DNA of 6,160 nucleotides from an uncultured Oscillospiraceae bacterium. GTDB lineage: Bacteria > Bacillota > Clostridia > Oscillospirales > Ruminococcaceae. Positions 1-5,901 of the stretch are shown here, piece after piece. The first letter of the stretch is position 1; each line of letters opens with the position of its first letter. The notes under the pieces were generated by a model. The model was not told the DNA's origin. It worked only from the letters and a program-made list of their open reading frames with translations, and did no database searches. Both the position numbers and the translations under genes were made by a program. The stretch is taken from the NCBI GenBank assembly GCA_910578755.1, contig CAJTSZ010000117.1, forward strand, positions 1-6,160. The letters run 5' to 3'.

Positions 1-869
1 CCGGCAACGTCTACGTTTACCATTAAGGAAATACCCTCCATGTCCTCCTTGTGGGCTTCAACATAGGCTTTGGAGCCCAGCAGGCCCCGTTCCTCGGAGC
101 CAAACCATGCAAAGCGCAGGTTGCGTTTTGGGGGGTTTACCTTAAAGTAGCGCAGCAATTCCATAATAATAACGGAACCGGCGCCGTTATCGTAAACGCC
201 ATGGCTAAAGGGGACGCTGTCGTAATGGGCGCCAAAAACAATGGTTTCGCCCCGTGGGTCGGTACCGGGGAGCTCTGCAACCACGTTTTGTGAGGTTGCT
301 GTGCCTTCCTCCTGCACCAGGGTCAGGGTAATGGTTTCGGGTTCGCTGTTTACCAGCTCAATGGCATCCATAGCGCGCATATTTACCCCAGGGATTTTGC
401 CATGTTTTGTAGCCCAATCCCGCAGGTTGCGTTCATCCAGGTCTGTTTTTTCCCTTTCATCCACAATATTGCCGGAAAAGGTGATAAAGCCTAAAATGCC
501 GGCTTTTACCAGGCGGGGATAAACCTTATCGGTAATACGGCCGTTTACCAAAACAATTTTGCCCTTAGCATTTACCAGGTCCACATCTTCCGCTTCCTGC
601 ACATAAGCAAAGGGGGCGGTAATACCCTCGTCCGGGGTGCTGCCGGACATACCGTAGCCGGTAACCTCCCAGCTTTTGCCCTTGGAAACAAGGGAAACCT
701 TTTTTACATCCCAGCGTTCCACCTCAAAGGTTTCCAGGGTTGGCTCCAGGCCAATGGCGCGAACCTCGTCGGCCAAAATACCGGCTGCCTTTTTTTCTTC
801 CTCTGTACCGCAGGTACGGATGAAGTTGATTTTTTGCAGCAGCTCCATTTCGCGTTTACCAAGTTCCAT
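1..869 (-). CDS. M28-family zinc metallopeptidase (aminopeptidase-like), C-terminus cut off by the window edge
   Basis: Reading leftward from ATG at 869-867, 289 residues are visible before the window ends with no stop. An N-terminal part (about 1-85) is followed by a PA-like insert (about 85-185, with IVLVNGRITDKVYPRLVKAG at 105-124) and then the start of the catalytic domain. Metal-site signatures of family M28 are in order: HYD at 215-217 (first zinc ligand H215), D227-N228 (bridging Asp), E259-E260 in SEERGLLGS (general base and zinc ligand) and D287 in NVDVA. The last expected ligand, a His, would lie off the edge. These assignments come from family knowledge. The family removes N-terminal residues from peptides. 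No signal peptide or membrane helix is seen, so a cytoplasmic peptidase is inferred. The start is supported by an ideal Shine-Dalgarno 9 nt upstream. Exact substrate is unknown; an aminopeptidase Y/S-like or deblocking enzyme is possible. Confidence 0.9.
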   Translation of the reverse strand, partial: MELGKREMELLQKINFIRTCGTEEEKKAAGILADEVRAIGLEPTLETFEVERWDVKKVSLVSKGKSWEVTGYGMSGSTPDEGITAPFAYVQEAEDVDLVNAKGKIVLVNGRITDKVYPRLVKAGILGFITFSGNIVDEREKTDLDERNLRDWATKHGKIPGVNMRAMDAIELVNSEPETITLTLVQEEGTATSQNVVAELPGTDPRGETIVFGAHYDSVPFSHGVYDNGAGSVIIMELLRYFKVNPPKRNLRFAWFGSEERGLLGSKAYVEAHKEDMEGISLMVNVDVA

Positions 870-878
870 AATAATTTT

Positions 879-884
879 CCTCCT
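879..884 (-). promoter_or_regulatory. Ribosome binding site of the M28 peptidase gene
   Basis: On the minus strand this reads AGGAGG, a perfect Shine-Dalgarno core, 9 nt before the ATG at 869. It fixes the start of the partial peptidase gene. No clear sigma-A promoter precedes it. A TATATAG-like string lies at about 899-905, directly beside the 905-921 hairpin, so the gene may be transcribed from there or by read-through from lepA. Confidence 0.8.
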
Positions 885-904
885 TATCGTATGGTATCTA
901 TATA

Positions 905-1129
905 CAGGGCTGCCAGCCCTGGGAAAGCTGTTTTTTTTGGGGGCAAGGGGTTTCCTTCCCAAACCCCATTTTTATGGGGCTGCGCGCCCCTCACCCGCGC
1001 TCCTTTTCTTTCAACAGCGAAAGAAATATGGAAAAGAAAAATGTGGGGGCTACGCCCCTCAACCCCTTACGCGCGTCTAGTGTTTTTTTGCACCTCCCGC
1101 CCTTATGGGGCGGCACTGCGTGCCAGTGC
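905..1129. repeat. Cluster of short GC-rich hairpins in the gap between lepA and the peptidase gene
   Basis: About 225 bp of non-coding DNA hold at least eight short, perfectly paired stems: 905-921 (CAGGGCT/AGCCCTG, loop GCC), 947-967 (GGGGTTT/AAACCCC), 964-979 (CCCCAT/ATGGGG, loop TTTT, competing with the previous stem), 976-990 (GGGGC/GCCCC), 1005-1026 (TTTCTTTC/GAAAGAAA), 1046-1058 (GGGGC/GCCCC, loop TAC), 1098-1112 (CGCCC/GGGCG) and 1112-1129 (GGCAC/GTGCC or GCACTG/CAGTGC). Blocks of the form TTATGGGGC followed by a CTGCG-type loop recur at about 972 and 1103, and GGGGCTNCGC near 976 and 1046, so parts look like diverged copies of one unit. This resembles the intergenic palindromic elements common in Clostridia genomes, though no named family can be assigned from sequence alone. 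Plus-strand reading frames here are low-complexity and carry no recognisable domain. Confidence 0.7.
1036..1058 (-). terminator. Weak candidate terminator downstream of lepA
   Basis: On the minus strand a GGGGC-GTA-GCCCC hairpin is followed by CACATTTTTCTTTT. This is a short GC stem with an interrupted U tract, in the right direction for lepA. It lies about 270 nt past the lepA stop, so the transcript would carry a long structured 3' end. A second weak candidate is GGGGA-GTGC-TCCTC followed by TTTTA at 1233-1246. Neither is a textbook terminator. Confidence 0.3.
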
Positions 1130-1171
1130 GCAAAACAATGCCGCGCGCGTTTCCACTGCCACTCAAGGCGA

Positions 1172-1265
1172 GGGCCTGTTGGCGCTTGGTGAGTGTCCAA
1201 TTTTATGGGTTGTGATACGCACATGACCATAAAAGAGGAGCACTCCCCTTCGCGAGTCCAGGCCC
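1172..1265. repeat. Long imperfect inverted repeat (94 nt) just downstream of lepA
   Basis: The left arm at 1191-1208 begins GAGTGTCC and ends TTTTATGG. The right arm at 1227-1245 begins CCATAAAA and ends GCACTC. They pair over 16 of 18 positions with one bulged base and a two-base mismatch. The 18-nt loop itself contains TGTG/CACA. Further out, GGGCCTG at 1172-1178 pairs with CAGGCCC at 1259-1265, with shorter matches between, so the whole block can fold into one long hairpin on either strand. It sits about 60 bp past the lepA stop. No T tract follows the long stem directly, so it is not a classical terminator. A small non-autonomous mobile element remnant or a structured RNA end are the alternatives. 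Confidence 0.65.
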
Positions 1266-1326
1266 GCACGGTAAATTTAGGAGCAGGTAACTCTGTTGAC
1301 TTTATTGCAAGATTTCGGCGCGGGGG

Positions 1327-3135
1327 TTACTCATCCAATTTTAGGACTGCCATAAAGGCTTCCTGGGGCACTTCCACAGAGCCCAGCTGGCGCATTCTCT
1401 TTTTGCCTTCCTTTTGTTTTTCCAGCAGCTTGCGCTTACGGGAAATATCGCCCCCGTAGCATTTTGCCAAAACATCCTTGCGGAAGGCCTTCACTGTTTC
1501 CCGGGCAATGATTTTGCCCCCAATGGCGGCCTGAATAGGCACCTCGAACATTTGCCGCGGGATATGCTCCTTTAGTTTTTCCGCCATTCTGCGGCCCCGG
1601 GCATAGGCTTTATCGGCATGGACAATAAAGGAAAGGGCGTCCACCACCTCGCCGGAAAGCAGGATATCCAGCTTCACCAATTTGGAGGGCTGGTAGCCGA
1701 TAAGTTCATAGTCAAAGGAGGCATAGCCCCTAGTGCGGGATTTTAAGGCGTCAAAAAAGTCGTAAATAATTTCGTTCAAGGGCAATTCGTAGTGGAGCTC
1801 CACCCGGTCGGTGTCCAAATATTTTGTATCCTTATAGGTGCCGCGGCGGTCCTGGCAAAGGTCCATAATGGTGCCAATGTAGGAGGCCGGGGTAAAAATA
1901 CTGGCCTTTACATAGGGTTCCTCGGAAGAAACAATGGCAGCCGGGTCCGGGAAGTTGGTGGGGTTATCAATGTAGACTGTTTCACCGCCGGCCATTTCCA
2001 GCTTGTAAATAACGCTGGGCGCCGTGGTGATTAAATCCAGGTTAAACTCCCTTTCCAGCCTCTCCTGGATAATTTCCATGTGCAGCAGCCCTAAAAAGCC
2101 GCAGCGGAAACCAAAGCCCAATGCCTTTGAGGTTTCCGGCTCGTAGGAAAGGGAAGCGTCGTTAAGCTGCAATTTTTCCAAGGCGTCCCGCAAATCCGGG
2201 TATTTGGCGCCGTCCACCGGGTAAACGCCGGAAAACACCATAGGGTTTACCTTGCGGTAACCGGGCAGGGCCTGGGCAGCCGGGTTGGCTGCATCTGTTA
2301 CGGTATCGCCCACACGGGTATCTGCCACATTTTTAATGCTGGCAGTAATATAACCAACCTCACCGGCTTGCAGCTGGGCGCTGGGCACCAGGGAGGTTGC
2401 CCCCATATACCCCACTTCTACCACATTGAACTGGGCGCCGGTGGCCATCATGCGGATGGTCATCCCCGGCTTTACGGTTCCCTCCACCATGCGGACATAC
2501 ACAATTACCCCCTTGTAGCTGTCATAGTAGGAGTCAAAAATCAGGGCCTGCAGGGGGGCCTGGGGGTCGCCGGAAGGGGCGGGAATATCTGTAACAATGC
2601 GCTCCAGCACCTCCTCCACATTCAGGCCGGTTTTGGCAGAAATGCGGGGGGCGTCCAAGGCTGGTATGCCAATAATATCTTCTATTTCGTGGGCTACGGT
2701 ATCCGGGTCCGCCGAAGGGAGGTCCACCTTATTGATAACAGGGACAATTTCCAAGTTGTGCTCCACAGCCAAATAGGTGTTGGCCAGGGTCTGGGCCTCG
2801 ATGCCCTGGGAGGCGTCCACCACCAGCAAAGCCCCTTCGCAGGCGGCCAAAGAACGGGAAACCTCGTAGTTAAAGTCCACATGGCCGGGGGTATCTATGA
2901 GGTTGAACTCATACTCCTGGCCGTTTTTGGCAGTATACGCCACCTTAACGGCCCGGGCCTTAATGGTAATGCCCCGTTCCCGTTCCAGGTCCATGTTATC
3001 CAAAAGCTGTTCGGACATTTCCCTTTGGGTAATGGCGGAGGTTTTCTCCAAAATGCGGTCTGCCAGGGTAGATTTGCCGTGGTCGATATGTGCAATAATT
3101 GAAAAATTGCGGATATGCTCCAGTCTGTTTGACAT
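1327..3135 (-). CDS. lepA: Elongation factor 4 (LepA), ribosome-associated GTPase
   Basis: The product is 602 residues, the usual LepA length (E. coli about 600). LepA is a cytoplasmic translational GTPase of the EF-G family that acts on the ribosome, with reported roles in back-translocation, initiation or 30S biogenesis. All G-domain motifs are visible: P-loop AHIDHGKST at 15-23, RGITIKA at 54-60, DTPGH at 81-85, NKVD at 135-138 and SAKTG at 166-170. The beta-barrel and EF-G-like domains follow, including the conserved GFRCGFLGLLHMEI stretch. The LepA-specific C-terminal domain ends in the basic KRKLLEKQKEGKKRMRQLG segment and the VPQEAFMAVLKLDE tail. The start at 3135 is preferred over an in-frame ATG at 3189: residues from here match family N-termini and AGGAGA lies 9 nt upstream (3145-3150). 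It appears to be transcribed alone from its own promoter. Confidence 0.98.
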   Translation of the reverse strand: MSNRLEHIRNFSIIAHIDHGKSTLADRILEKTSAITQREMSEQLLDNMDLERERGITIKARAVKVAYTAKNGQEYEFNLIDTPGHVDFNYEVSRSLAACEGALLVVDASQGIEAQTLANTYLAVEHNLEIVPVINKVDLPSADPDTVAHEIEDIIGIPALDAPRISAKTGLNVEEVLERIVTDIPAPSGDPQAPLQALIFDSYYDSYKGVIVYVRMVEGTVKPGMTIRMMATGAQFNVVEVGYMGATSLVPSAQLQAGEVGYITASIKNVADTRVGDTVTDAANPAAQALPGYRKVNPMVFSGVYPVDGAKYPDLRDALEKLQLNDASLSYEPETSKALGFGFRCGFLGLLHMEIIQERLEREFNLDLITTAPSVIYKLEMAGGETVYIDNPTNFPDPAAIVSSEEPYVKASIFTPASYIGTIMDLCQDRRGTYKDTKYLDTDRVELHYELPLNEIIYDFFDALKSRTRGYASFDYELIGYQPSKLVKLDILLSGEVVDALSFIVHADKAYARGRRMAEKLKEHIPRQMFEVPIQAAIGGKIIARETVKAFRKDVLAKCYGGDISRKRKLLEKQKEGKKRMRQLGSVEVPQEAFMAVLKLDE

Positions 3136-3209
3136 AGCTGTTTTTCTCCTTATATCAGTTCCCCCGCAGGGGAAATAGCTTTCTAACACTTTCCATGTTG
3201 GACATATTT

Positions 3210-3238
3210 ATTTTACCATAATCTGAATTTTATGCAAA
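3210..3238 (-). promoter_or_regulatory. lepA promoter (extended -10), with a leader hairpin downstream
   Basis: The minus strand has TTGCAT (3238-3233), a 16-nt spacer and TAAAAT (3215-3210), preceded by TG one base upstream, giving an extended -10 of TGGTAAAAT. Transcription would start near 3203, giving a leader of about 68 nt. Within that leader, TTCCCC-TGCG-GGGGAA at 3174-3159 forms a 6-bp hairpin ending 8 nt before the Shine-Dalgarno at 3150-3145. The hairpin could modulate initiation; that part is inference. Confidence 0.65.
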
Positions 3239-3309
3239 GGGGAAAATAAAAAAGTCCCTTTTGAGAAAAGTGCTGCTGGATTATCGCTTTGGCAGTTTGT
3301 GCAAAAAGG

Positions 3310-3338
3310 TTGTGGCGGCAGTTGCTTTATGCTACAAT
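3310..3338 (+). promoter_or_regulatory. Promoter of the 92-residue hypothetical gene (divergent from lepA)
   Basis: TTGTGG at 3310-3315, a spacer of exactly 17 nt and TACAAT at 3333-3338, with TG at 3330-3331, make an extended -10 (TGCTACAAT). This is a near-consensus sigma-A promoter. The predicted start near 3345 excludes in-frame ATGs at 3299 and 3329 as the translation start and supports ATG 3377. It is about 70 bp from, and divergent to, the lepA promoter. Confidence 0.7.
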
Positions 3339-3376
3339 CAATTCTGCAAATTGGAACTTGCAGCGGGGGGAAACAA

Positions 3377-3655
3377 ATGATGGAGCTTATGCACAAGAAT
3401 ATTGCCATTGGGAAGATAGAAATTACAGGCAGGGAAAACTTTTGGATTTTTGGCGATTTTTATCCGTACCCCATTGCGTCAGAATACAAAGGCTTTTTTG
3501 AGGCGTTGGTATGTGAGGATGGATTTGATGAAGCTATGTTTGATGAAGATTTATTAAACGAAGAAAACTGGTTTGTACGGGAAAACGGAAATTCCAAGGG
3601 AATTTCGTGTCCTGCAATATATGATAATTGCCAAATTGGGTTTCGATATCGATAA
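3377..3655 (+). CDS. Small acidic protein of unknown function (92 residues)
   Basis: I do not recognise this family. The ATG at 3377 (or the adjacent in-frame ATG at 3380) follows a G6 run at 3365-3370 acting as Shine-Dalgarno and a strong promoter at 3310-3338. The protein is soluble-looking and acidic, with an acidic centre (VCEDGFDEAMFDEDLLNEEN, about residues 46-65), aromatic-rich flanks (WIFGDFYPYP near 23-32; NWFV near 65-68) and a C-terminus ending GISCPAIYDNCQIGFRYR. There is no signal peptide or membrane segment. The tail alternates hydrophobic and polar residues as a beta-hairpin would. It is monocistronic and ends about 30 nt before the bidirectional terminator it shares with ktrB. 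It looks more AT-rich than lepA and ktrB, which may hint at acquisition or weak codon bias. Start context and compositional sense argue that it is a real gene; the function is open. Confidence 0.75.
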   Translation: MMELMHKNIAIGKIEITGRENFWIFGDFYPYPIASEYKGFFEALVCEDGFDEAMFDEDLLNEENWFVRENGNSKGISCPAIYDNCQIGFRYR

Positions 3656-3686
3656 TATATGTATCATTCCCGTTGGAACAAATAAT

Positions 3687-3723
3687 AAAAAGCAGCCTAG
3701 AGGAAACCCTTGGCTGCTTTTTT
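3687..3723. terminator. Bidirectional rho-independent terminator between the hypothetical gene and ktrB
   Basis: AAAAAGCAGCC at 3687-3697 pairs perfectly over 11 bp with GGCTGCTTTTT at 3712-3722, around a 14-nt loop. The A and T runs give a U tract in both directions. It serves the plus-strand gene ending at 3655 and, on the minus strand, ktrB, whose stop codon (3727-3725) is 2 nt away. Confidence 0.9.
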
Positions 3724-3724
3724 A

Positions 3725-5098
3725 TTATCCGACAATAATTCTGCCTTCCGGTAAAATTTCCTTTTTGCTTATAGTGCGCCCCTTGGCAATAGTGAGCCCA
3801 AAGGAAACCGGCCCAATGCGGCCAATGTACATACAAAAAATAAGGGCAATTTTTCCCCAAAAGTGTACTACGGAAGTTACGCCCACACTTACCCCGGTAG
3901 TGGCAAAAGCGGAAACCGTTTCAAACAGGGCGTCCAGGTCCGTTAAGGTGGCGGCCTCCGTTACCGGGCCGGCTAAAACCACTGTGGTGGCTATAGGAAT
4001 AATAAGCAAAGCAAAGAATACAATGGCCAACGCCCGAAATATTACCTTTGCCGCTACCCGCCGCCTGCGGATAATTGGCTCCTCCTTACCCCGGATAACG
4101 CTTAGGGCGGTTGTAATTAAAACAGCTGCCGTTGTCACCTTAATACCGCCGCCAGTGGAGCCGGGGGCGGCGCCGATAAACATGAGCAAAATACACACCA
4201 TTTTTGTAATTTCGCGCATGGCTGCAATGTCTACAGTGTTAAACCCTGCGGTACGCATGGTGGTGGATTGAAACAGCCCAGCAACCAGCTTTTCCGGCAG
4301 CTGCATTTGGCCCAGGGTGGCAGGGTTGCTCCACTCAAACAAGAGGATAAGCAATGCCCCGCCCAGCAGCAGGATTCCTGTCATCATCAAAACAATGCGG
4401 GTGTGCAGCAGCAGCTTTTTCCCCCTGCGCCAGTGGAACAGGTCGTTCCACACAATAAACCCAAGGCCGCCAAAAATGATGAGGGCTATAATGGTAAACT
4501 GTACCACCCAGTTGTCCGTATAGTTGGAAAGGGAACAAAACTGTTCCTGAAAGCCCAATATATCGAACCCGGCATTGCAAAAGGCCGAAACTGCTAAAAA
4601 CAGGGAAATAAAGGCCCCTTGGCTTGTCCCATACTGAGGAATAAAGGTAGTGGCAAGCACTGCGGCGCCGGCCAGCTCGGCACCAAAGGAAATGCCGATA
4701 ATCATTTTTAAAAGGCTGTGTACCCCGGCCACGCCAAAATTACTTACCGATTCCGAAGCCAGCACCATATCCCGCAGGCCCAGCCGTTTGCCCATGGCAA
4801 TGTGAAAAAAGGAGGTAAAGGTAAGCAGGCCCAAGCCGCCAATTTGTATCATAGCCAATATAACGCCCTGCCCAAAGGTGCTCCAGTGGGTAAATGTATC
4901 GTATACCACAAGGCCAGTGACGCAGGTTGCGCTGGTGGCGGTGAACAAACAGTCCAAAAAAGGGGTAAAGTTCCCCTGCCGGGAGGAAAGGGGCAGCATA
5001 AGCAGCAAAGAACCGGCCAATATAACCAATACAAAGCTGATAGAAATAACCCGTTCCGGGGCAATATTATGTTTTTTTAAAGAAACAACCTGCTCCAT
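3725..5098 (-). CDS. ktrB: KtrB/TrkH-family potassium-translocating subunit
   Basis: This 457-residue integral membrane protein is of the usual KtrB length. The family forms a K+ (sometimes Na+-coupled) uptake channel in the cytoplasmic membrane from four pore repeats in one chain. All four pore-loop filter signatures with their glycines are visible: TSATCVTGL at 55-63 (G62), SAFCNAGFD at 171-179 (G177), STTMRTAGFNT at 278-288 (G285) and SAFATTGVS at 396-404 (G402). The GRIGP motif at 426-430 carries the conserved arginine (R427) of the final helix. The gene ends with the typical short cytoplasmic tail (ILPEGRIIVG). AGAGGG lies 7 nt before the ATG. It starts 12 nt after the NUDIX gene stop and is co-transcribed with it. 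The RCK-domain partner KtrA, normally needed for gating, is not in the window. TrkH is the alternative name, but length and tail favour KtrB. Confidence 0.93.
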   Translation of the reverse strand: MEQVVSLKKHNIAPERVISISFVLVILAGSLLLMLPLSSRQGNFTPFLDCLFTATSATCVTGLVVYDTFTHWSTFGQGVILAMIQIGGLGLLTFTSFFHIAMGKRLGLRDMVLASESVSNFGVAGVHSLLKMIIGISFGAELAGAAVLATTFIPQYGTSQGAFISLFLAVSAFCNAGFDILGFQEQFCSLSNYTDNWVVQFTIIALIIFGGLGFIVWNDLFHWRRGKKLLLHTRIVLMMTGILLLGGALLILLFEWSNPATLGQMQLPEKLVAGLFQSTTMRTAGFNTVDIAAMREITKMVCILLMFIGAAPGSTGGGIKVTTAAVLITTALSVIRGKEEPIIRRRRVAAKVIFRALAIVFFALLIIPIATTVVLAGPVTEAATLTDLDALFETVSAFATTGVSVGVTSVVHFWGKIALIFCMYIGRIGPVSFGLTIAKGRTISKKEILPEGRIIVG

Positions 5099-5110
5099 TT
5101 TCCTTCCCTC

Positions 5111-5521
5111 TTACCCTAAAAGGGTTTCTTTGGCTTTTTGTATTAGGTTGCGGTCGTTTTTAAAGGTTACCATATGGTAGGCCTGGTCCATATTTGCCCA
5201 TGTTGTTTCGCTTACCTCTTCTTCCTGGCAATGTACCTGGGCTTCCGGGTCGGCCTGGCCTAAAAAATATACAACCATCTTTTTTACATGGGGTTTTGGG
5301 AAATACTCTACACATTGCCGGAACTCCTTTTGTAAAGTAACCTCCAGCCCTGTTTCTTCCTTTACTTCCCGCAGCGCAGTTTGGAACTCGTTTTCCCCCT
5401 TTTCCACATGCCCCTTGGGAAAGGACCAATGGCCGCCAAATTTATGTTTGATTAGCAGCAGCTGGTACGTATCCCCCAGCTTGCGGTAAACAATAGCCCC
5501 GCAGGATTTTTCGTGCTTCAT
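5111..5521 (-). CDS. NUDIX hydrolase, bis(5'-nucleosyl)-tetraphosphatase (Ap4A hydrolase) type
   Basis: This 136-residue cytosolic protein carries a perfect NUDIX box, G-x5-E-x7-REU-x-EE-x-GU, from G37 to L59 (GHVEKGE at 37-43, REVKEETGL at 51-59), which binds the divalent metals and holds the catalytic glutamates. The N-terminus SCGAIVYRK and the GGHWSFPKGHVEKGE run are typical of the NUDT2-like asymmetric Ap4A hydrolases, which split Ap4A to ATP and AMP. A related dinucleotide or mRNA-cap pyrophosphatase (RppH-like) activity cannot be excluded. ATG 5521 is chosen over an in-frame ATG at 5557 because AGGAG lies 8 nt upstream (5530-5534) and the family N-terminus begins there; the extra 12 residues look unrelated. 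It is the first gene of a two-gene operon with ktrB. Confidence 0.93.
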   Translation of the reverse strand: MKHEKSCGAIVYRKLGDTYQLLLIKHKFGGHWSFPKGHVEKGENEFQTALREVKEETGLEVTLQKEFRQCVEYFPKPHVKKMVVYFLGQADPEAQVHCQEEEVSETTWANMDQAYHMVTFKNDRNLIQKAKETLLG

Positions 5522-5655
5522 TTGTATCACTCCTAACAGCCGCCCAGGCTGTGTCACCGGCGCAGGCAGCTCTGTTTTCTCCCCGGCCGGAAAGCTGGCC
5601 GCGCGCCACTTTTTAAAGGAAAACTGCTTCCCATAAAAAGGGGATATATAATATA
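5522..5655 (-). promoter_or_regulatory. GC-rich leader of the NUDIX-ktrB operon (possible structured RNA)
   Basis: The presumed leader of about 135 nt contains a distinctly GC-rich block (about 5536-5610) amid AT-rich flanks. CAGCC-TGGGC-GGCTG at 5551-5537 forms a hairpin that ends just before the Shine-Dalgarno at 5534-5530, and CGGCC/GGCCG at 5601-5584 forms another stem around an 8-nt loop. No match to a known riboswitch consensus was recognised. Notably, the c-di-AMP (ydaO-type) aptamer that often precedes potassium transporter genes is not evident. Confidence 0.4.
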
Positions 5656-5706
5656 ACTATACCACGTTTTTCCCCTGAATGGAATGGCAGGCCCAACAAA
5701 ATTATA
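5656..5706 (-). promoter_or_regulatory. Candidate promoters of the NUDIX-ktrB operon
   Basis: On the minus strand an extended -10, TGGTATAGT, has its TATAGT at 5661-5656, with only a poor -35 (TTCCAT, 17 nt upstream). A second possible -10, TATAAT, lies upstream at 5706-5701 and also lacks a good -35. The downstream one resembles the TGGTATAAT elements at 6096-6112 and is preferred. No operator was recognised. Confidence 0.45.
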
Positions 5707-5856
5707 GTATGCCCTGGTATTTTAAAACTATTTTTTTCACTGCTCCACAATAAAAGCCTACACTCCTCCTCCCCTGCTCAATAATTTTCCACACTCTTCA
5801 CAGTAAAAAGTTGAAAAGTAGAAAAACGCCTCCCTGGGAATAATTTTGGAAATAGG
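5707..5856. other. AT-rich intergenic stretch without recognised features
   Basis: No credible gene was found here on either strand. There is one purine-rich run on the minus strand (GGGGAGGAGGAG, about 5765-5776) that looks like a ribosome binding site but has no reading frame at usable distance. A single TTTTCCACA at about 5787-5795 is one mismatch from a DnaA box, but it stands alone. Confidence 0.5.
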
Positions 5857-5891
5857 AAAGCTCCCCTGCCTCATTGGCAAAAGGAGCTTTT
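5857..5891 (-). terminator. Terminator of the 46-residue membrane protein gene
   Basis: On the minus strand AAAGCTCC (5890-5883) and GGAGCTTT (5864-5857) pair over 8 bp. An inner TGCC/GGCA stem extends the fold around an AATGA loop. The following tract (CCTATTT) is only moderately U-rich. Its place, 11 nt after the stop codon at 5902, supports the role. Confidence 0.6.
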
Positions 5892-5901
5892 CGGCCAGTG
5901 T

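Noticed and set aside
941..1050. G-quadruplex from the repeated G4-G5 runs
   Set aside because: The runs are too far apart for a canonical four-tract quadruplex, and each is already paired in a hairpin.
834..1226. Plus-strand open frames across 676-1226, and a minus-strand frame at 991-1269
   Set aside because: They run through the hairpin cluster or antisense to the peptidase gene, have biased repetitive composition, and show no Shine-Dalgarno or recognisable domain.
1240..1320. tRNA- or RNase P-like fragments downstream of lepA
   Set aside because: Short resemblances only; no cloverleaf, T-loop or conserved core could be completed.
2368..3102. 244-residue plus-strand frame antisense to lepA
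   Set aside because: It is a shadow of the conserved lepA frame, rich in His, Gly and Asn as expected from the complement; no start signals.
3299..3376. Upstream in-frame starts of the 92-residue gene (ATG 3299 and 3329)
   Set aside because: They lie upstream of the predicted transcription start (about 3345), and the extra residues look non-coding.
3573..4271. 232-residue plus-strand frame antisense to ktrB
   Set aside because: It crosses the bidirectional terminator and mirrors ktrB codons; no independent support.
5522..5655. ZTP (pfl) or c-di-AMP riboswitch in the NUDIX-ktrB leader
   Set aside because: GTGAC and CCTGGGC strings recall the ZTP motif, but they are only a few bases apart, too close for the aptamer; conserved c-di-AMP aptamer segments were not found.
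5625..5752. Possible TTG-initiated minus-strand peptide of about 45 residues upstream of the NUDIX gene
   Set aside because: Its purine-rich ribosome-site-like run is about 13 nt from a TTG start, and the frame runs through the likely operon promoters.
5787..5795. DnaA-box-like TTTTCCACA as a sign of a replication origin
   Set aside because: It is a single, imperfect copy with no cluster, no dnaA or dnaN and no origin-like layout.
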